Below are positions 35,684 to 43,461 of a stretch of DNA of 64,000 nt, piece after piece. The position numbers were made by a program, and so were the translations under genes. The stretch comes from Chryseobacterium indoltheticum (GTDB lineage Bacteria > Bacteroidota > Bacteroidia > Flavobacteriales > Weeksellaceae): positions 496,001 through 560,000 of the forward strand of contig NZ_CP033929.1 in assembly GCF_003815915.1 (NCBI RefSeq). Direction: 5' to 3'. Positions within the stretch are counted from its first letter, which is position 1. Every line of letters begins with the position of its first letter. The notes below the pieces were generated by a model. The model searched no databases. It saw only the letters and a program-made list of their open reading frames with translations, and was not told the origin of the DNA.

Positions 35684-36043
35684 TTAGCTCTTGTTGATCA
35701 TTAAGCTTTTATAATATTCTTTAGTAAGACTCCAATCTATGTCTTCAAGTTTTTCTTGTTTTGAAATTTTTCTGCCAATAATTAAAAGTTGGCTAAATGA
35801 TCCTGTTTCAAGTTCTTTCTCTGATTTAATAGCTTCAGCATCAAAATACCTTATTTTTGATGACATGGCGTTTAATTTCAAGGTTTTGGCTAATCTTGCC
35901 GAAACTGCTTCATCAAATAATCCTTTTGCTCCTGAAGGTCTATGAATAAAACCTAGATTTCTTCTTTTTATTTCTGTAAGTTGTGGGTTTCTTAAACTCA
36001 CGAATCTAAATAACGTCTGAGACGCATCGTTTTTTGATTTCAT
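35684..36043 (-). CDS. 119-residue partner of the 1109-residue protein
   Basis: A basic, soluble protein starting KNDASQTLFRFVSLRNPQL, with no known domain. It lies 17 bases upstream of the large gene and must be cotranscribed from the promoter at 36287-36321 through a ~240-base leader. It may be a chaperone, adaptor or structural subunit; position is the only evidence. Confidence 0.75.
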   Translation of the reverse strand: MKSKNDASQTLFRFVSLRNPQLTEIKRRNLGFIHRPSGAKGLFDEAVSARLAKTLKLNAMSSKIRYFDAEAIKSEKELETGSFSQLLIIGRKISKQEKLEDIDWSLTKEYYKSLMINKS

Positions 36044-36208
36044 TTGTATTTTTTTTATTTTTAAGATTAAAATTTTGAAGTGTCTTTTTATTAGATTTAC
36101 TTCAGGTTTCAGCCTTATTTTTTTAGGTGGTTATTGGCTAGGTATTCCACCTTCATTTAATTTTCAATCATTTTATTGTGTTTTTAATTGTTGTTTTAAA
36201 CATAGTTC

Positions 36209-36240
36209 TGGCTGTTCGGCATTTTGAGAATGCTGAATAA
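36209..36240 (-). ncRNA. Leader hairpin shared by two mRNAs, copy 1
   Basis: On the minus strand TTCAGCATT pairs with AATGCCGAA across a 5-base loop and is followed by CAGCC. It lies in the leader of the 119-residue gene. The same structure with changed pairs occurs at 36562-36590. Confidence 0.5.
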
Positions 36241-36286
36241 AACATGTTCGTAAAAATTTATAATGGGTTGTGTTGTTTTGGTATAT

Positions 36287-36321
36287 TAAATTTAAGACGT
36301 CACAACGACAAAACTTGACGT
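36287..36321 (-). promoter_or_regulatory. Shared effector promoter, copy 1 (119/1109-residue operon)
   Basis: Minus strand: ACGTCAAGTTTTGTCGT (36305-36321), 10 bases, then TAAATTTA (36287-36294). One of five copies with identical spacing. It lies 244 bases before the start of the 119-residue gene. Confidence 0.75.
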
Positions 36322-36330
36322 ATTTAAGAA

Positions 36331-36519
36331 TTAAATGTCATTCTTATTCGTTTCAAATTCTTCCTCCAGAATGTCATTTTCAAAATCTTCTCTGAAGAAA
36401 TTTTCAATATCATCAAGGTAATTTTCGTAATCTATTTCTGTGTTTTCGATATCAGTCCAGCTAACGGTGTAAAGATCCTGATTAAAAAAGATGTCTGAAT
36501 TGTGATTTGGTGTTTCCAT
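36331..36519 (-). CDS. 62-residue highly acidic protein
   Basis: About twenty of 62 residues are Asp or Glu, with one Arg and one Lys; there is no signal peptide. It has its own copy of the shared promoter and a hairpin leader. The composition recalls DNA-mimic or inhibitor proteins and acidic chaperone-like proteins, but no family is recognised. Confidence 0.7.
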   Translation of the reverse strand: METPNHNSDIFFNQDLYTVSWTDIENTEIDYENYLDDIENFFREDFENDILEEEFETNKNDI

Positions 36520-36561
36520 GTTTTGTGTTTTTAAATGTTAGTGCTTTTTGAGAATATTTTA

Positions 36562-36590
36562 GGCTGTTCAACATTGTTTAAATATTGAAT
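36562..36590 (-). ncRNA. Leader hairpin shared by two mRNAs, copy 2
   Basis: On the minus strand TTCAATATT pairs with AATGTTGAA across a 5-base loop, followed by CAGCC. Compared with copy 1, inner pairs G-C and C-G have become A-U and U-G, so the stem is kept while its sequence changes. Confidence 0.5.
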
Positions 36591-36642
36591 TTAAAAGGTT
36601 CTCTAAAGGTTTTTTAAGATTTTCTTATGCCTTTGTTTATTA

Positions 36643-36677
36643 CAAATCTAATTGGGAAGAACGACAAAACTTGACGT
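36643..36677 (-). promoter_or_regulatory. Shared effector promoter, copy 2 (62-residue gene)
   Basis: Minus strand: ACGTCAAGTTTTGTCGT (36661-36677), 10 bases, then TAGATTTG (36643-36650), 124 bases before the start. Confidence 0.8.
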
Positions 36678-36758
36678 GTTTTTAAATTTAAAAAATTTAA
36701 TTTTGTTGTTCAATTATAATAGAATAAGCTTATAATGATTGATTATAATCTTAAAAGC

Positions 36759-37796
36759 TTATATTTTATTTTTAATGAGTTTCTGTACAATTTGGTTTAA
36801 AACATCTCTGTTGTCATCAATATAACCCAATCCTGCCTGAATTAAATTTTCAATATTTGATCTTCTTACATTATCCATCGCAGGAGAAGCATTCTTCAAC
36901 GAAGGATTTAGGCGATAATAGTTTTTCTGATTTCTGGATCCTAAAGTATTGAACATCTGGCAAAGCTGATAATCTACCGTTTCTGCATTAGCAGACATCA
37001 GAATATCAATAATCGGAGTGACCCAGCCCAGCTTTCCTGCTTTTTCCATTTTTTTGAAAGAATAGCGTTTTGATTCAATTCCGGTTCCGATGGAAATAAT
37101 AATCATATCATTTACAGTCGGATAATTGGCTTTTTGATGATTTTTTAATACTGCTGCGAAGGGAGTTTTTCTTGCTTCCGCATAAGCACAAAGTGCCGGA
37201 TTATTGGCAAACATTCCACCGTCAATTAAACTAAAAACCTGTCCGTACATCGATTTAATCTGAACCGGAGTAAAATAAGTTGGCGCCGCTGAAGTTGCTC
37301 TGCAAACATCTTTCACGTAAAAATTATCCGTAATTAAATTTGCTTTCCAAGAATTAAATAATTTTGCTCTTCTGTTTTCTATGTCATAGCTTGTTATTAA
37401 GCAGGGTTTTATGAGTTCTTTTAATTCTAAATTTCCAAAAAATTCGTTGAGGTTTTTTTCGAGGGCTTCCTGAGAAATCTTTTCATTCAATAATCCAAAT
37501 GGGTTGATCAGTTTTTCCCAAAAAGAAACCTGAAATATATCGCCACCTTTTTCAGAATACAATTCCAAACCTTTCTGAATAGAATATTTTGCTTTTCTGT
37601 GTTCATCGGGACACAAAATAATCGCTGCAATCAATGCTCCCGTGCTGCTTCCTGCCACCAGATCAAAATAATCTCCAAGCTTTGCACTTGGTTTGTCATT
37701 AATCTGCAGCTGCTCTTCTATGTAGCGTAAAATAATGCAGGTAATAATGCCTCTTATTCCGCCTCCATCTAAAGAAAGTAGGGTTGTCTTTTTCAT
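36759..37796 (-). CDS. Patatin-like phospholipase
   Basis: This 345-residue patatin has the oxyanion loop GGGIRG (residues 11-16), nucleophile Ser51 in GSSTG, and catalytic Asp192 in LIDGGMFANNP. It should hydrolyse acyl chains of phospholipids. There is no signal peptide. Patatins act as injected lipase effectors, as abortive-infection effectors or in housekeeping; no cyclic-nucleotide synthase is nearby. The shared promoter 25 bases upstream places it in the effector regulon. Confidence 0.9.
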   Translation of the reverse strand: MKKTTLLSLDGGGIRGIITCIILRYIEEQLQINDKPSAKLGDYFDLVAGSSTGALIAAIILCPDEHRKAKYSIQKGLELYSEKGGDIFQVSFWEKLINPFGLLNEKISQEALEKNLNEFFGNLELKELIKPCLITSYDIENRRAKLFNSWKANLITDNFYVKDVCRATSAAPTYFTPVQIKSMYGQVFSLIDGGMFANNPALCAYAEARKTPFAAVLKNHQKANYPTVNDMIIISIGTGIESKRYSFKKMEKAGKLGWVTPIIDILMSANAETVDYQLCQMFNTLGSRNQKNYYRLNPSLKNASPAMDNVRRSNIENLIQAGLGYIDDNRDVLNQIVQKLIKNKI

Positions 37797-37820
37797 TTTT
37801 CTACTGTTATTTTGGTAGAA

Positions 37821-37855
37821 TAAAGATAGTAGCGGGAGGCGACAGAACTTGACGT
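37821..37855 (-). promoter_or_regulatory. Shared effector promoter, copy 3 (patatin)
   Basis: Minus strand: ACGTCAAGTTCTGTCGC (37839-37855), 10 bases, then TATCTTTA (37821-37828), 25 bases before the start. Confidence 0.8.
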
Positions 37856-37967
37856 GTTAAATGAAAATTAGTAAATTTTATAAAGAAATATGTAAAGTTT
37901 TTTATGTAAATAATAACCTCTTATTTAAGTTATTTGTTGGGTACGATTAAAATTAATTTAAAGATTA

Positions 37968-38645
37968 TTATTTCGACTTATTCTTATTTCTATATTCTGT
38001 TATTTGCAGCGTATCATCAAAAATTACAATGCGGTAATCATTTTTCTCATCTTTTTTATCTAAAACATAGATGTCATAATAAACCTGCGTTGGATCTTCG
38101 TATCTATGATTTACTCTTCTTGCAATGGCTTGTCGGGTATCATAAATGTCTATTCCTTTGGTTTTTAACAGAAACTCTCTAATGTCGACAAAGCTGTGCT
38201 TGAATTTTTCTTCATAGTTGGTTATTTTAATAATCTTTCCATTCTCGTCATATTCATAGCTTTTGTTTATAGATTCTTGCCGAAATGTGGTAGACCATCT
38301 TCTGAGCTGTCCCTTATAATCATATTTTTTTCTGATTACAAAAGGATTCCATTTTTTTGAAATTTCTTCTGCGTATTCACCATCTGAATCCGGAGAATCT
38401 CTTTTAGGTAAGCTATATCTTTGTCTGATATTTTTCCCATTTTCCGTAAATTCAAAATCATAGTGCCCTTCTTTTATCCTTCTTTCATTATATTTTTTAA
38501 TATCAAATCTGGAACTATCTACTGCAGGTTTTTCTTCTGCTATTATTTTTGCATTTTTACTTTCTGTTTTTTCTGCTGTTTTTGCAGTACAGGAAAATAA
38601 TAAACTAAAAAAAAATATAGAAATAAATGGTGCTATTGTTTTCAT
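37968..38645 (-). CDS. Tandem lipoprotein, copy 1 (probable immunity)
   Basis: This 225-residue lipoprotein has a signal ending in LLFSC. Its N-terminal variant A (YNERRIKEGHYDFEFTENG) is shared with copy 2, its middle variant X (YDYKGQLRRWSTTFRQE) with copy 3, and its C-terminal half is almost identical in all four. It is the last gene of a unit that begins with the metzincin effector. It probably protects the periplasm or outer membrane from that peptidase; this is inferred. Confidence 0.8.
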   Translation of the reverse strand: MKTIAPFISIFFFSLLFSCTAKTAEKTESKNAKIIAEEKPAVDSSRFDIKKYNERRIKEGHYDFEFTENGKNIRQRYSLPKRDSPDSDGEYAEEISKKWNPFVIRKKYDYKGQLRRWSTTFRQESINKSYEYDENGKIIKITNYEEKFKHSFVDIREFLLKTKGIDIYDTRQAIARRVNHRYEDPTQVYYDIYVLDKKDEKNDYRIVIFDDTLQITEYRNKNKSK

Positions 38646-38656
38646 ATTGTAAGCAA

Positions 38657-39331
38657 TTATTTCGACTTATTCTCATTTCTATATTCTTTTATTTGCAGTG
38701 TATCATCAAAAATTACAATGCGGTAATCATTTTTCTCATCTTTTTTATCTAAAACATAGATGTCGTAATAAACCTGCGTTGGATCTTCGTATCTATGGTT
38801 TACTCTTCTGGCAATGGCTTGTCGGGTATCATAGATGTCTATTCCTTTGGCTTTTAACAGAAACTCTCTAATATCAGTAAAGCTGTGCTTGAATTTTTCT
38901 TCGTAGTTGGTTATTTTAATAATCTTTCCACTCTCGTCATATTCATAGCTTTTGTTTATGGGCTCTAATCTGAATGTTTGCGACCACGCTATTAGCTGTC
39001 CTTTAAAATTATATCCTTTACGGATTACAAAAGGATTCCATTTTTTTGAAATTTCTTCTGCGTATTCACCATCTGAATCCGGAGAGTCTCTTTTAGGTAA
39101 GCTATATCTTTGTCTGATATTTTTCCCATTTTCCGTAAATTCGAAATCATAGTGCCCTTCTTTTATCCTTCTTTCATTATATTTTTTAATATCAAATCTG
39201 GAACTATCTATTGCAGGTTTTTTTTCTGCTATTATTGCATTTTTACTTTCTGGTTTTTCTGTGGTTTTTGCAGTACAAGAAAATAATAAACTAAAAAAAA
39301 ATATCGAGATAAATGGTGCTATTGTTTTCAT
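38657..39331 (-). CDS. Tandem lipoprotein, copy 2 (probable immunity)
   Basis: A 224-residue lipoprotein (signal LLFSC). N-terminal variant A as in copy 1; middle variant Y (YNFKGQLIAWSQTFRLE) as in copy 4; C-terminal half shared by all. It is separated from its neighbours by 11 bases on each side. One residue shorter than copy 1 through loss of a Lys after the signal. Confidence 0.8.
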   Translation of the reverse strand: MKTIAPFISIFFFSLLFSCTAKTTEKPESKNAIIAEKKPAIDSSRFDIKKYNERRIKEGHYDFEFTENGKNIRQRYSLPKRDSPDSDGEYAEEISKKWNPFVIRKGYNFKGQLIAWSQTFRLEPINKSYEYDESGKIIKITNYEEKFKHSFTDIREFLLKAKGIDIYDTRQAIARRVNHRYEDPTQVYYDIYVLDKKDEKNDYRIVIFDDTLQIKEYRNENKSK

Positions 39332-39342
39332 ATCGTAAGCAA

Positions 39343-40056
39343 TTATTTCGACTGATTCTCATTTCTATATTCTGTTATTTGCAGCGTATCATCAAAAATC
39401 ACAATGCGGTAGTCATTTTTCTCATCTTTTTTATCTAAAACATAGATGTCATAATAAACCTGCGTTGGATCTTCGTATCTATGGTTTACTCTTCTTGCAA
39501 TGGCTTGTCGGGTATCATAGATGTCTATTCCTTTGGTTTTTAACAGAAACTCTCTAATGTCTGCAAAGCTGTGCTTGAATTTTTCTTCATAGTTGGTTAT
39601 TTTAATAATCTTTCCACTCTCATCATATTCATAGCTTTTGTTTATAGATTCTTGCCGAAATGTGGTAGACCATCTTCTGAGCTGTCCCTTATAATCATAT
39701 TTTTTTCTGATTACAAAAGGGCTCCATTTTTTTGAAATTTCTTCTGCATATTCTTGTGTGTCTTCTTTTTCTTGTTCAGGAAAAACAGTCCATTGTCGAA
39801 CGGTTCTGTCATCAGCTATCTCTTCTTCGTATTGAGCATCAAACCCTGATTTTTTAAAATTTTCTTTAAATAATTTTTGTTTGTATGCATTTGCCTCAAA
39901 CTTCTTTATATCAAAACGAGAACTATCTAGTGCAGGTTTTTCTTCTGCTATTATTTTTGCATTTTTACTTTCTGGTTTTTCTACCGTTTTCGCGATACAG
40001 GAAGTTAATAAAAAGCTAGAAATAATTAACGAAATGAATGGTGCTATTGTTTTCAT
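39343..40056 (-). CDS. Tandem lipoprotein, copy 3 (probable immunity)
   Basis: A 237-residue lipoprotein with signal ending in LLTSC. N-terminal variant B (KFEANAYKQKLFKENFKK) as in copy 4; middle variant X as in copy 1. The combination shows exchange between copies. Confidence 0.8.
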   Translation of the reverse strand: MKTIAPFISLIISSFLLTSCIAKTVEKPESKNAKIIAEEKPALDSSRFDIKKFEANAYKQKLFKENFKKSGFDAQYEEEIADDRTVRQWTVFPEQEKEDTQEYAEEISKKWSPFVIRKKYDYKGQLRRWSTTFRQESINKSYEYDESGKIIKITNYEEKFKHSFADIREFLLKTKGIDIYDTRQAIARRVNHRYEDPTQVYYDIYVLDKKDEKNDYRIVIFDDTLQITEYRNENQSK

Positions 40057-40067
40057 ATCGTAAGCAA

Positions 40068-40781
40068 TTATTTCGACTTATTCTCATTTCTATATTCTTT
40101 TATTTGCAGCGTATCATCAAAAATCACAATGCGGTAGTCATTTTTCTCATCTTTTTTATCTAAAACATAGATGTCGTAATAAACCTGCGTTGGATCTTCG
40201 TATCTATGATTTACTCTTCTGGCAATGGCTTGCCGGGTATCATAAATGTCTATTCCTTTGGTTTTTAACAGAAACTCTCTAATGTCGACAAAGCTGTGCT
40301 TGAATTTTTCTTCATAGTTGGTTATTTTAATAATCTTTCCATTCTCGTCATATTCATAGCTTTTATTGATGGGCTCTAATCTGAATGTTTGCGACCACGC
40401 TATTAGCTGTCCTTTAAAATTATATCCTTTACGGATTACAAAAGGATTCCATTTTTTTGAAATTTCTTCTGCGTATTCTTGTGTGTCTTCTTTTTCTTGT
40501 TCAGGAAAAACAGTCCATTGTCGAACGGTTCTGTCATCAGCTATCTCTTCTTCGTATTGAGCATCAAACCCTGGTTTTTTAAAGTTTTCTTTAAATAATT
40601 TTTGTTTGTATGCATTTGCCTCAAACTTCTTTATATCAAAACGAGAACTATCTAGTGCAGGTTTTTCTTCTGCTATTATTTTTGCATTTTTATTTTCTGG
40701 TTTTTCTACCGTTTTCGCGATACAGGAAGTTAATAAAAAGCTAGAAATAATTAACGAAATGAATGGTGCTATTGTTTTCAT
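40068..40781 (-). CDS. Tandem lipoprotein, copy 4 (probable immunity)
   Basis: A 237-residue lipoprotein; I start at the ATG at 40781 that gives the same MKTIAPFIS signal as the other copies, not the longer frame to 40898. N-terminal variant B, middle variant Y. It is nearest to the metzincin gene, 152 bases after its stop, with no shared-promoter element in between, so the array is probably read from the effector promoter. Confidence 0.82.
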   Translation of the reverse strand: MKTIAPFISLIISSFLLTSCIAKTVEKPENKNAKIIAEEKPALDSSRFDIKKFEANAYKQKLFKENFKKPGFDAQYEEEIADDRTVRQWTVFPEQEKEDTQEYAEEISKKWNPFVIRKGYNFKGQLIAWSQTFRLEPINKSYEYDENGKIIKITNYEEKFKHSFVDIREFLLKTKGIDIYDTRQAIARRVNHRYEDPTQVYYDIYVLDKKDEKNDYRIVIFDDTLQIKEYRNENKSK

Positions 40782-40933
40782 ATTGTATTTTATACTTTCA
40801 AAAGTAATTAAAAAAAATATACACTTATTATATTTCAACATCTGAAAATTTATTGATGAAAATGCGCTCAATATAAATAAACAAGCATGAGTTGTCATAT
40901 TGAAAGGATCTTGATGGGATGCGGTAAATGCTT

Positions 40934-42475
40934 CTATTTCGGATCACTTTCTATTTCTGGAATATTCTTATTGGCAATTTTCCATTGCCATCTCCAGAGA
41001 GTCTCTCTTTCTCCTCCTTTTACTGTGCCGTCTGGATCTACTGCTCTGTAAGACATGTAATTATCTGTTGATTTTTCCTCGAAAGTACACAAGATTTTTG
41101 ATGTAGGAATTGGGTTTTCGTCTATATGAGTATGATAGATCCCTAATCCGTGCAAAACTTCATGAGCCAGAGAAGTATCATTTGCTCTTTTGGCGCTATT
41201 CAGGCTGTTGAAGAGCATTGCCGTATTTTCGCCGATGTTTTTTACCTCTCCTTCTACAGCATGATTATCAAAAAAATAAGAGGAACGATAGGTCTGAAAT
41301 GAATCTTCCCGAAAGGCAAATACCGTAAAAATATTATCAATAAGATACTGCTCATCAACTGTTTCTTTGGAATTTTTATAGAAAGTCCTTTTTAAAAGAT
41401 TTTGGTTTTTTGAGATATAAAGTTTTTTCACATAATCGTGGCAGTCGCTGTAAGCATAGCTGTGGAATATCCCGCCATCTGTCCATTTAACAGTCGGAAT
41501 GGTTTTATGAAAAATATACTTTCCATATTGATCATTACCAAAATTGTTTTTTATAATTTTAAAGTTATCATTATCCGATAAATCCAATAATGGAACCTCC
41601 AAAATATTTGGAAGTATCAGGCATTGGTACATTGCTTTTCTTAAAGCATCGACTTCTGCAGGTTCTATCTCGCCGGTATTAGCATTTGGGGATGGTACGT
41701 TTTTAATATTTGTTTTAATATTTACCAACGCAAAATTCACATTTTTTCTTACTTTTTCGTTGTTTTGCAATACTGTAATTTTTCCTGCAAGAGATCTCTT
41801 GTACTTTCTATCCTGCGGATAGGCGTAGATTTTAATTTCCTTATTGCTGTCCAGATCTTTTTTGCAGATAATGGTAATTTCTTTTGTTTTAGATTGATGT
41901 ATTCCTCTATCTGCAGATTTATCGGCAAGTATTTGCGGTGTAATGTCGAAAAGAGTGGTGTCATATTCAAACTTTAGAACAGAGTTCCTTGCAATTTCCA
42001 CTATAGCAGAAAGTGTAACACTAAACTGGGGTTGTACAAAATCTTTTGGAAGTTTCATCGCTTCTACTGTTTCTTTTGAAAACATAGAGAGATACGGAAC
42101 CTGATAATTTTTTTCTTCCCTTTCTTTTTGGCTTTTCCTGAATGACAGATTAATTGAGATCTCTTCATACATATCTAAAAAACGGTTTATTGCCTCATCA
42201 GTCTTTAAGTTTGTTTTTCCGTCTTTGTACCCGCTTTCAATAAAAGATTTGTACATTCCGCCATAAGATTGCCCATTATCATTTTTCCGATACCAATCGT
42301 ACCCAAAACTTCCGTCGTATGTTTTATATACGGTTCTGAATTCTACGACCGCATGCAGAAAAGGCTTTTCTTCCGATGCGTTTTCTAATAAACTTTTTCC
42401 GATTGTACTTGTTCCTGTGGGGTTATTAAGTGATAGTGCTTTCACAAAAGTAAAGCCGTTGTAAATATTATTCAT
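40934..42475 (-). CDS. Metzincin-type metallopeptidase effector
   Basis: This 513-residue protein has no signal peptide. The zinc motif HEVLHGLGIYHTH (438-450) and the following Met-turn (NYMSY) define a metzincin. The long N-terminal part (LHAVVEFRTVYKTYDG, a beta-rich central region with KFEYDTTLFDI) is one I recall from Bacteroidota proteins thought to be delivered by type VI-like systems. With no signal but extracytoplasmic-type lipoprotein neighbours, it is best read as an injected effector that acts in the periplasm. It has its own shared promoter 46 bases upstream. Confidence 0.8.
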   Translation of the reverse strand: MNNIYNGFTFVKALSLNNPTGTSTIGKSLLENASEEKPFLHAVVEFRTVYKTYDGSFGYDWYRKNDNGQSYGGMYKSFIESGYKDGKTNLKTDEAINRFLDMYEEISINLSFRKSQKEREEKNYQVPYLSMFSKETVEAMKLPKDFVQPQFSVTLSAIVEIARNSVLKFEYDTTLFDITPQILADKSADRGIHQSKTKEITIICKKDLDSNKEIKIYAYPQDRKYKRSLAGKITVLQNNEKVRKNVNFALVNIKTNIKNVPSPNANTGEIEPAEVDALRKAMYQCLILPNILEVPLLDLSDNDNFKIIKNNFGNDQYGKYIFHKTIPTVKWTDGGIFHSYAYSDCHDYVKKLYISKNQNLLKRTFYKNSKETVDEQYLIDNIFTVFAFREDSFQTYRSSYFFDNHAVEGEVKNIGENTAMLFNSLNSAKRANDTSLAHEVLHGLGIYHTHIDENPIPTSKILCTFEEKSTDNYMSYRAVDPDGTVKGGERETLWRWQWKIANKNIPEIESDPK

Positions 42476-42520
42476 TTGTGTTTATTTTATTTTATTTGTT
42501 CTTAAATATTACTTTTATTA

Positions 42521-42555
42521 TAAAGAAATTATACTAACACGCCAAAACTCGACGT
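42521..42555 (-). promoter_or_regulatory. Shared effector promoter, copy 4 (metzincin operon)
   Basis: Minus strand: ACGTCGAGTTTTGGCGT (42539-42555), 10 bases, then TTTCTTTA (42521-42528), 46 bases before the start. This is the most divergent copy. Confidence 0.65.
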
Positions 42556-42564
42556 ATAAAAACT

Positions 42565-43065
42565 TTAAAAAATAACATAATTTTCTTCATCCCTCTTCAG
42601 CTTGGCGAGAGATCTCCAGGTCGTTTTTACCAAACCTTTTTTAGTTGGAAAATTTTTCTTTTCAAAGTGCGGAAGGTCTTTAAAGGTTTTCCAGTTTCCG
42701 CCCCAATCCCAGCCGTGCTTTGCGAAAATTTTAACACATTCGTACCAGTCGGCAACTCGATCATTATCCCAGTCTTTTACAGTATCCCAACTTGCTGTTT
42801 TTCTGTCAATAATCAAACAGATATCAACGGCTAATCCGTAATTGTGAATACTTTGTCCGGCTTTGGCGTTCGTTACTTTTTTGCCGTTTGTGATTCTTCC
42901 GATCGCATACAATTTTTCCTGTTCTTCAAAACTTCTTAACCCTTGAGTAATTCTGATTTTTGCTTTTCCGGTTAATGCTTCATCACATTCTTTAATGATT
43001 TGTTTTACTTCCTCTCTCACAGATGGATGTAGTTTTTCTATTCTCTGTAAAGTAATTTTATCCAT
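42565..43065 (-). CDS. M15 peptidase (L-alanyl-D-glutamate endopeptidase, endolysin-like)
   Basis: This 166-residue protein has no signal peptide. Zinc ligands are His74 and Asp81 in SIHNYGLAVD and His133 in LPHFEK, as in phage T5-type endolysins and VanY-like enzymes. It should cut the peptide stem of peptidoglycan. The shared promoter lies 26 bases upstream. It may be an injected effector or a lysis protein that releases a particle. Confidence 0.9.
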   Translation of the reverse strand: MDKITLQRIEKLHPSVREEVKQIIKECDEALTGKAKIRITQGLRSFEEQEKLYAIGRITNGKKVTNAKAGQSIHNYGLAVDICLIIDRKTASWDTVKDWDNDRVADWYECVKIFAKHGWDWGGNWKTFKDLPHFEKKNFPTKKGLVKTTWRSLAKLKRDEENYVIF

Positions 43066-43090
43066 GGTTTTTTTAATTTCTTAGGAAAAA

Positions 43091-43125
43091 CAAATATAAA
43101 ACCGAGATGCGACAAAACTTGACGT
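43091..43125 (-). promoter_or_regulatory. Shared effector promoter, copy 5 (M15 peptidase)
   Basis: Minus strand: ACGTCAAGTTTTGTCGC (43109-43125), 10 bases, then TATATTTG (43091-43098), 26 bases before the start. This is the best match to the consensus. Confidence 0.82.
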
Positions 43126-43461
43126 TTGTGTAAATATTTAAAACATTGATTTTTAATTGATTATATAGATTATTGGAAATTTAATTAAAATGATTAATCT
43201 GTCTTAAAAATGATTGTTTGATCTTTAAGAATGAATATTTTTCATGTAAATGATGATAAAAAAAGAGCACAAATAAAAAAGGATTAACTATTATTAATCC
43301 AAATGAAGCAGATGTGAAAATGAAAGAATATTTCTTTATTTATTCGTAATCAGTAATACGATTTTACACAAGAAGTAATGTAACAAGAGAAGAGACCTTT
43401 CTGACTTTTTAAATCAAAGTATTTCATTTATTGTTGCTGAATAGTTTTTAAAATTAAGAAT
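43126..43461. other. Gene-free stretch between the M15 and repressor genes
   Basis: AT-rich DNA with one clear element, the terminator at 43273-43300. A 25-codon frame on the minus strand has no support. Nothing else is seen. Confidence 0.5.
43273..43300 (-). terminator. Terminator downstream of the repressor gene
   Basis: GGATTAA and TTAATCC pair around a 6-base loop, with a T run on the minus strand, about 160 bases after the repressor stop. Confidence 0.65.

Noticed and set aside
36759-37796. Patatin as a CBASS or other abortive-infection effector
   Set aside because: No CD-NTase, TIR, HORMA or other defence partner lies next to it, and it shares the effector promoter instead.
37968-40781. 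Tandem lipoproteins as a CRISPR-like or satellite repeat
   Set aside because: The repeats are whole genes with intact frames and coding-type variation.
43315-43400. 25-codon frame MKYFDLKSQK on the minus strand
   Set aside because: It has no promoter or conservation signal and is a normal chance frame in AT-rich DNA.
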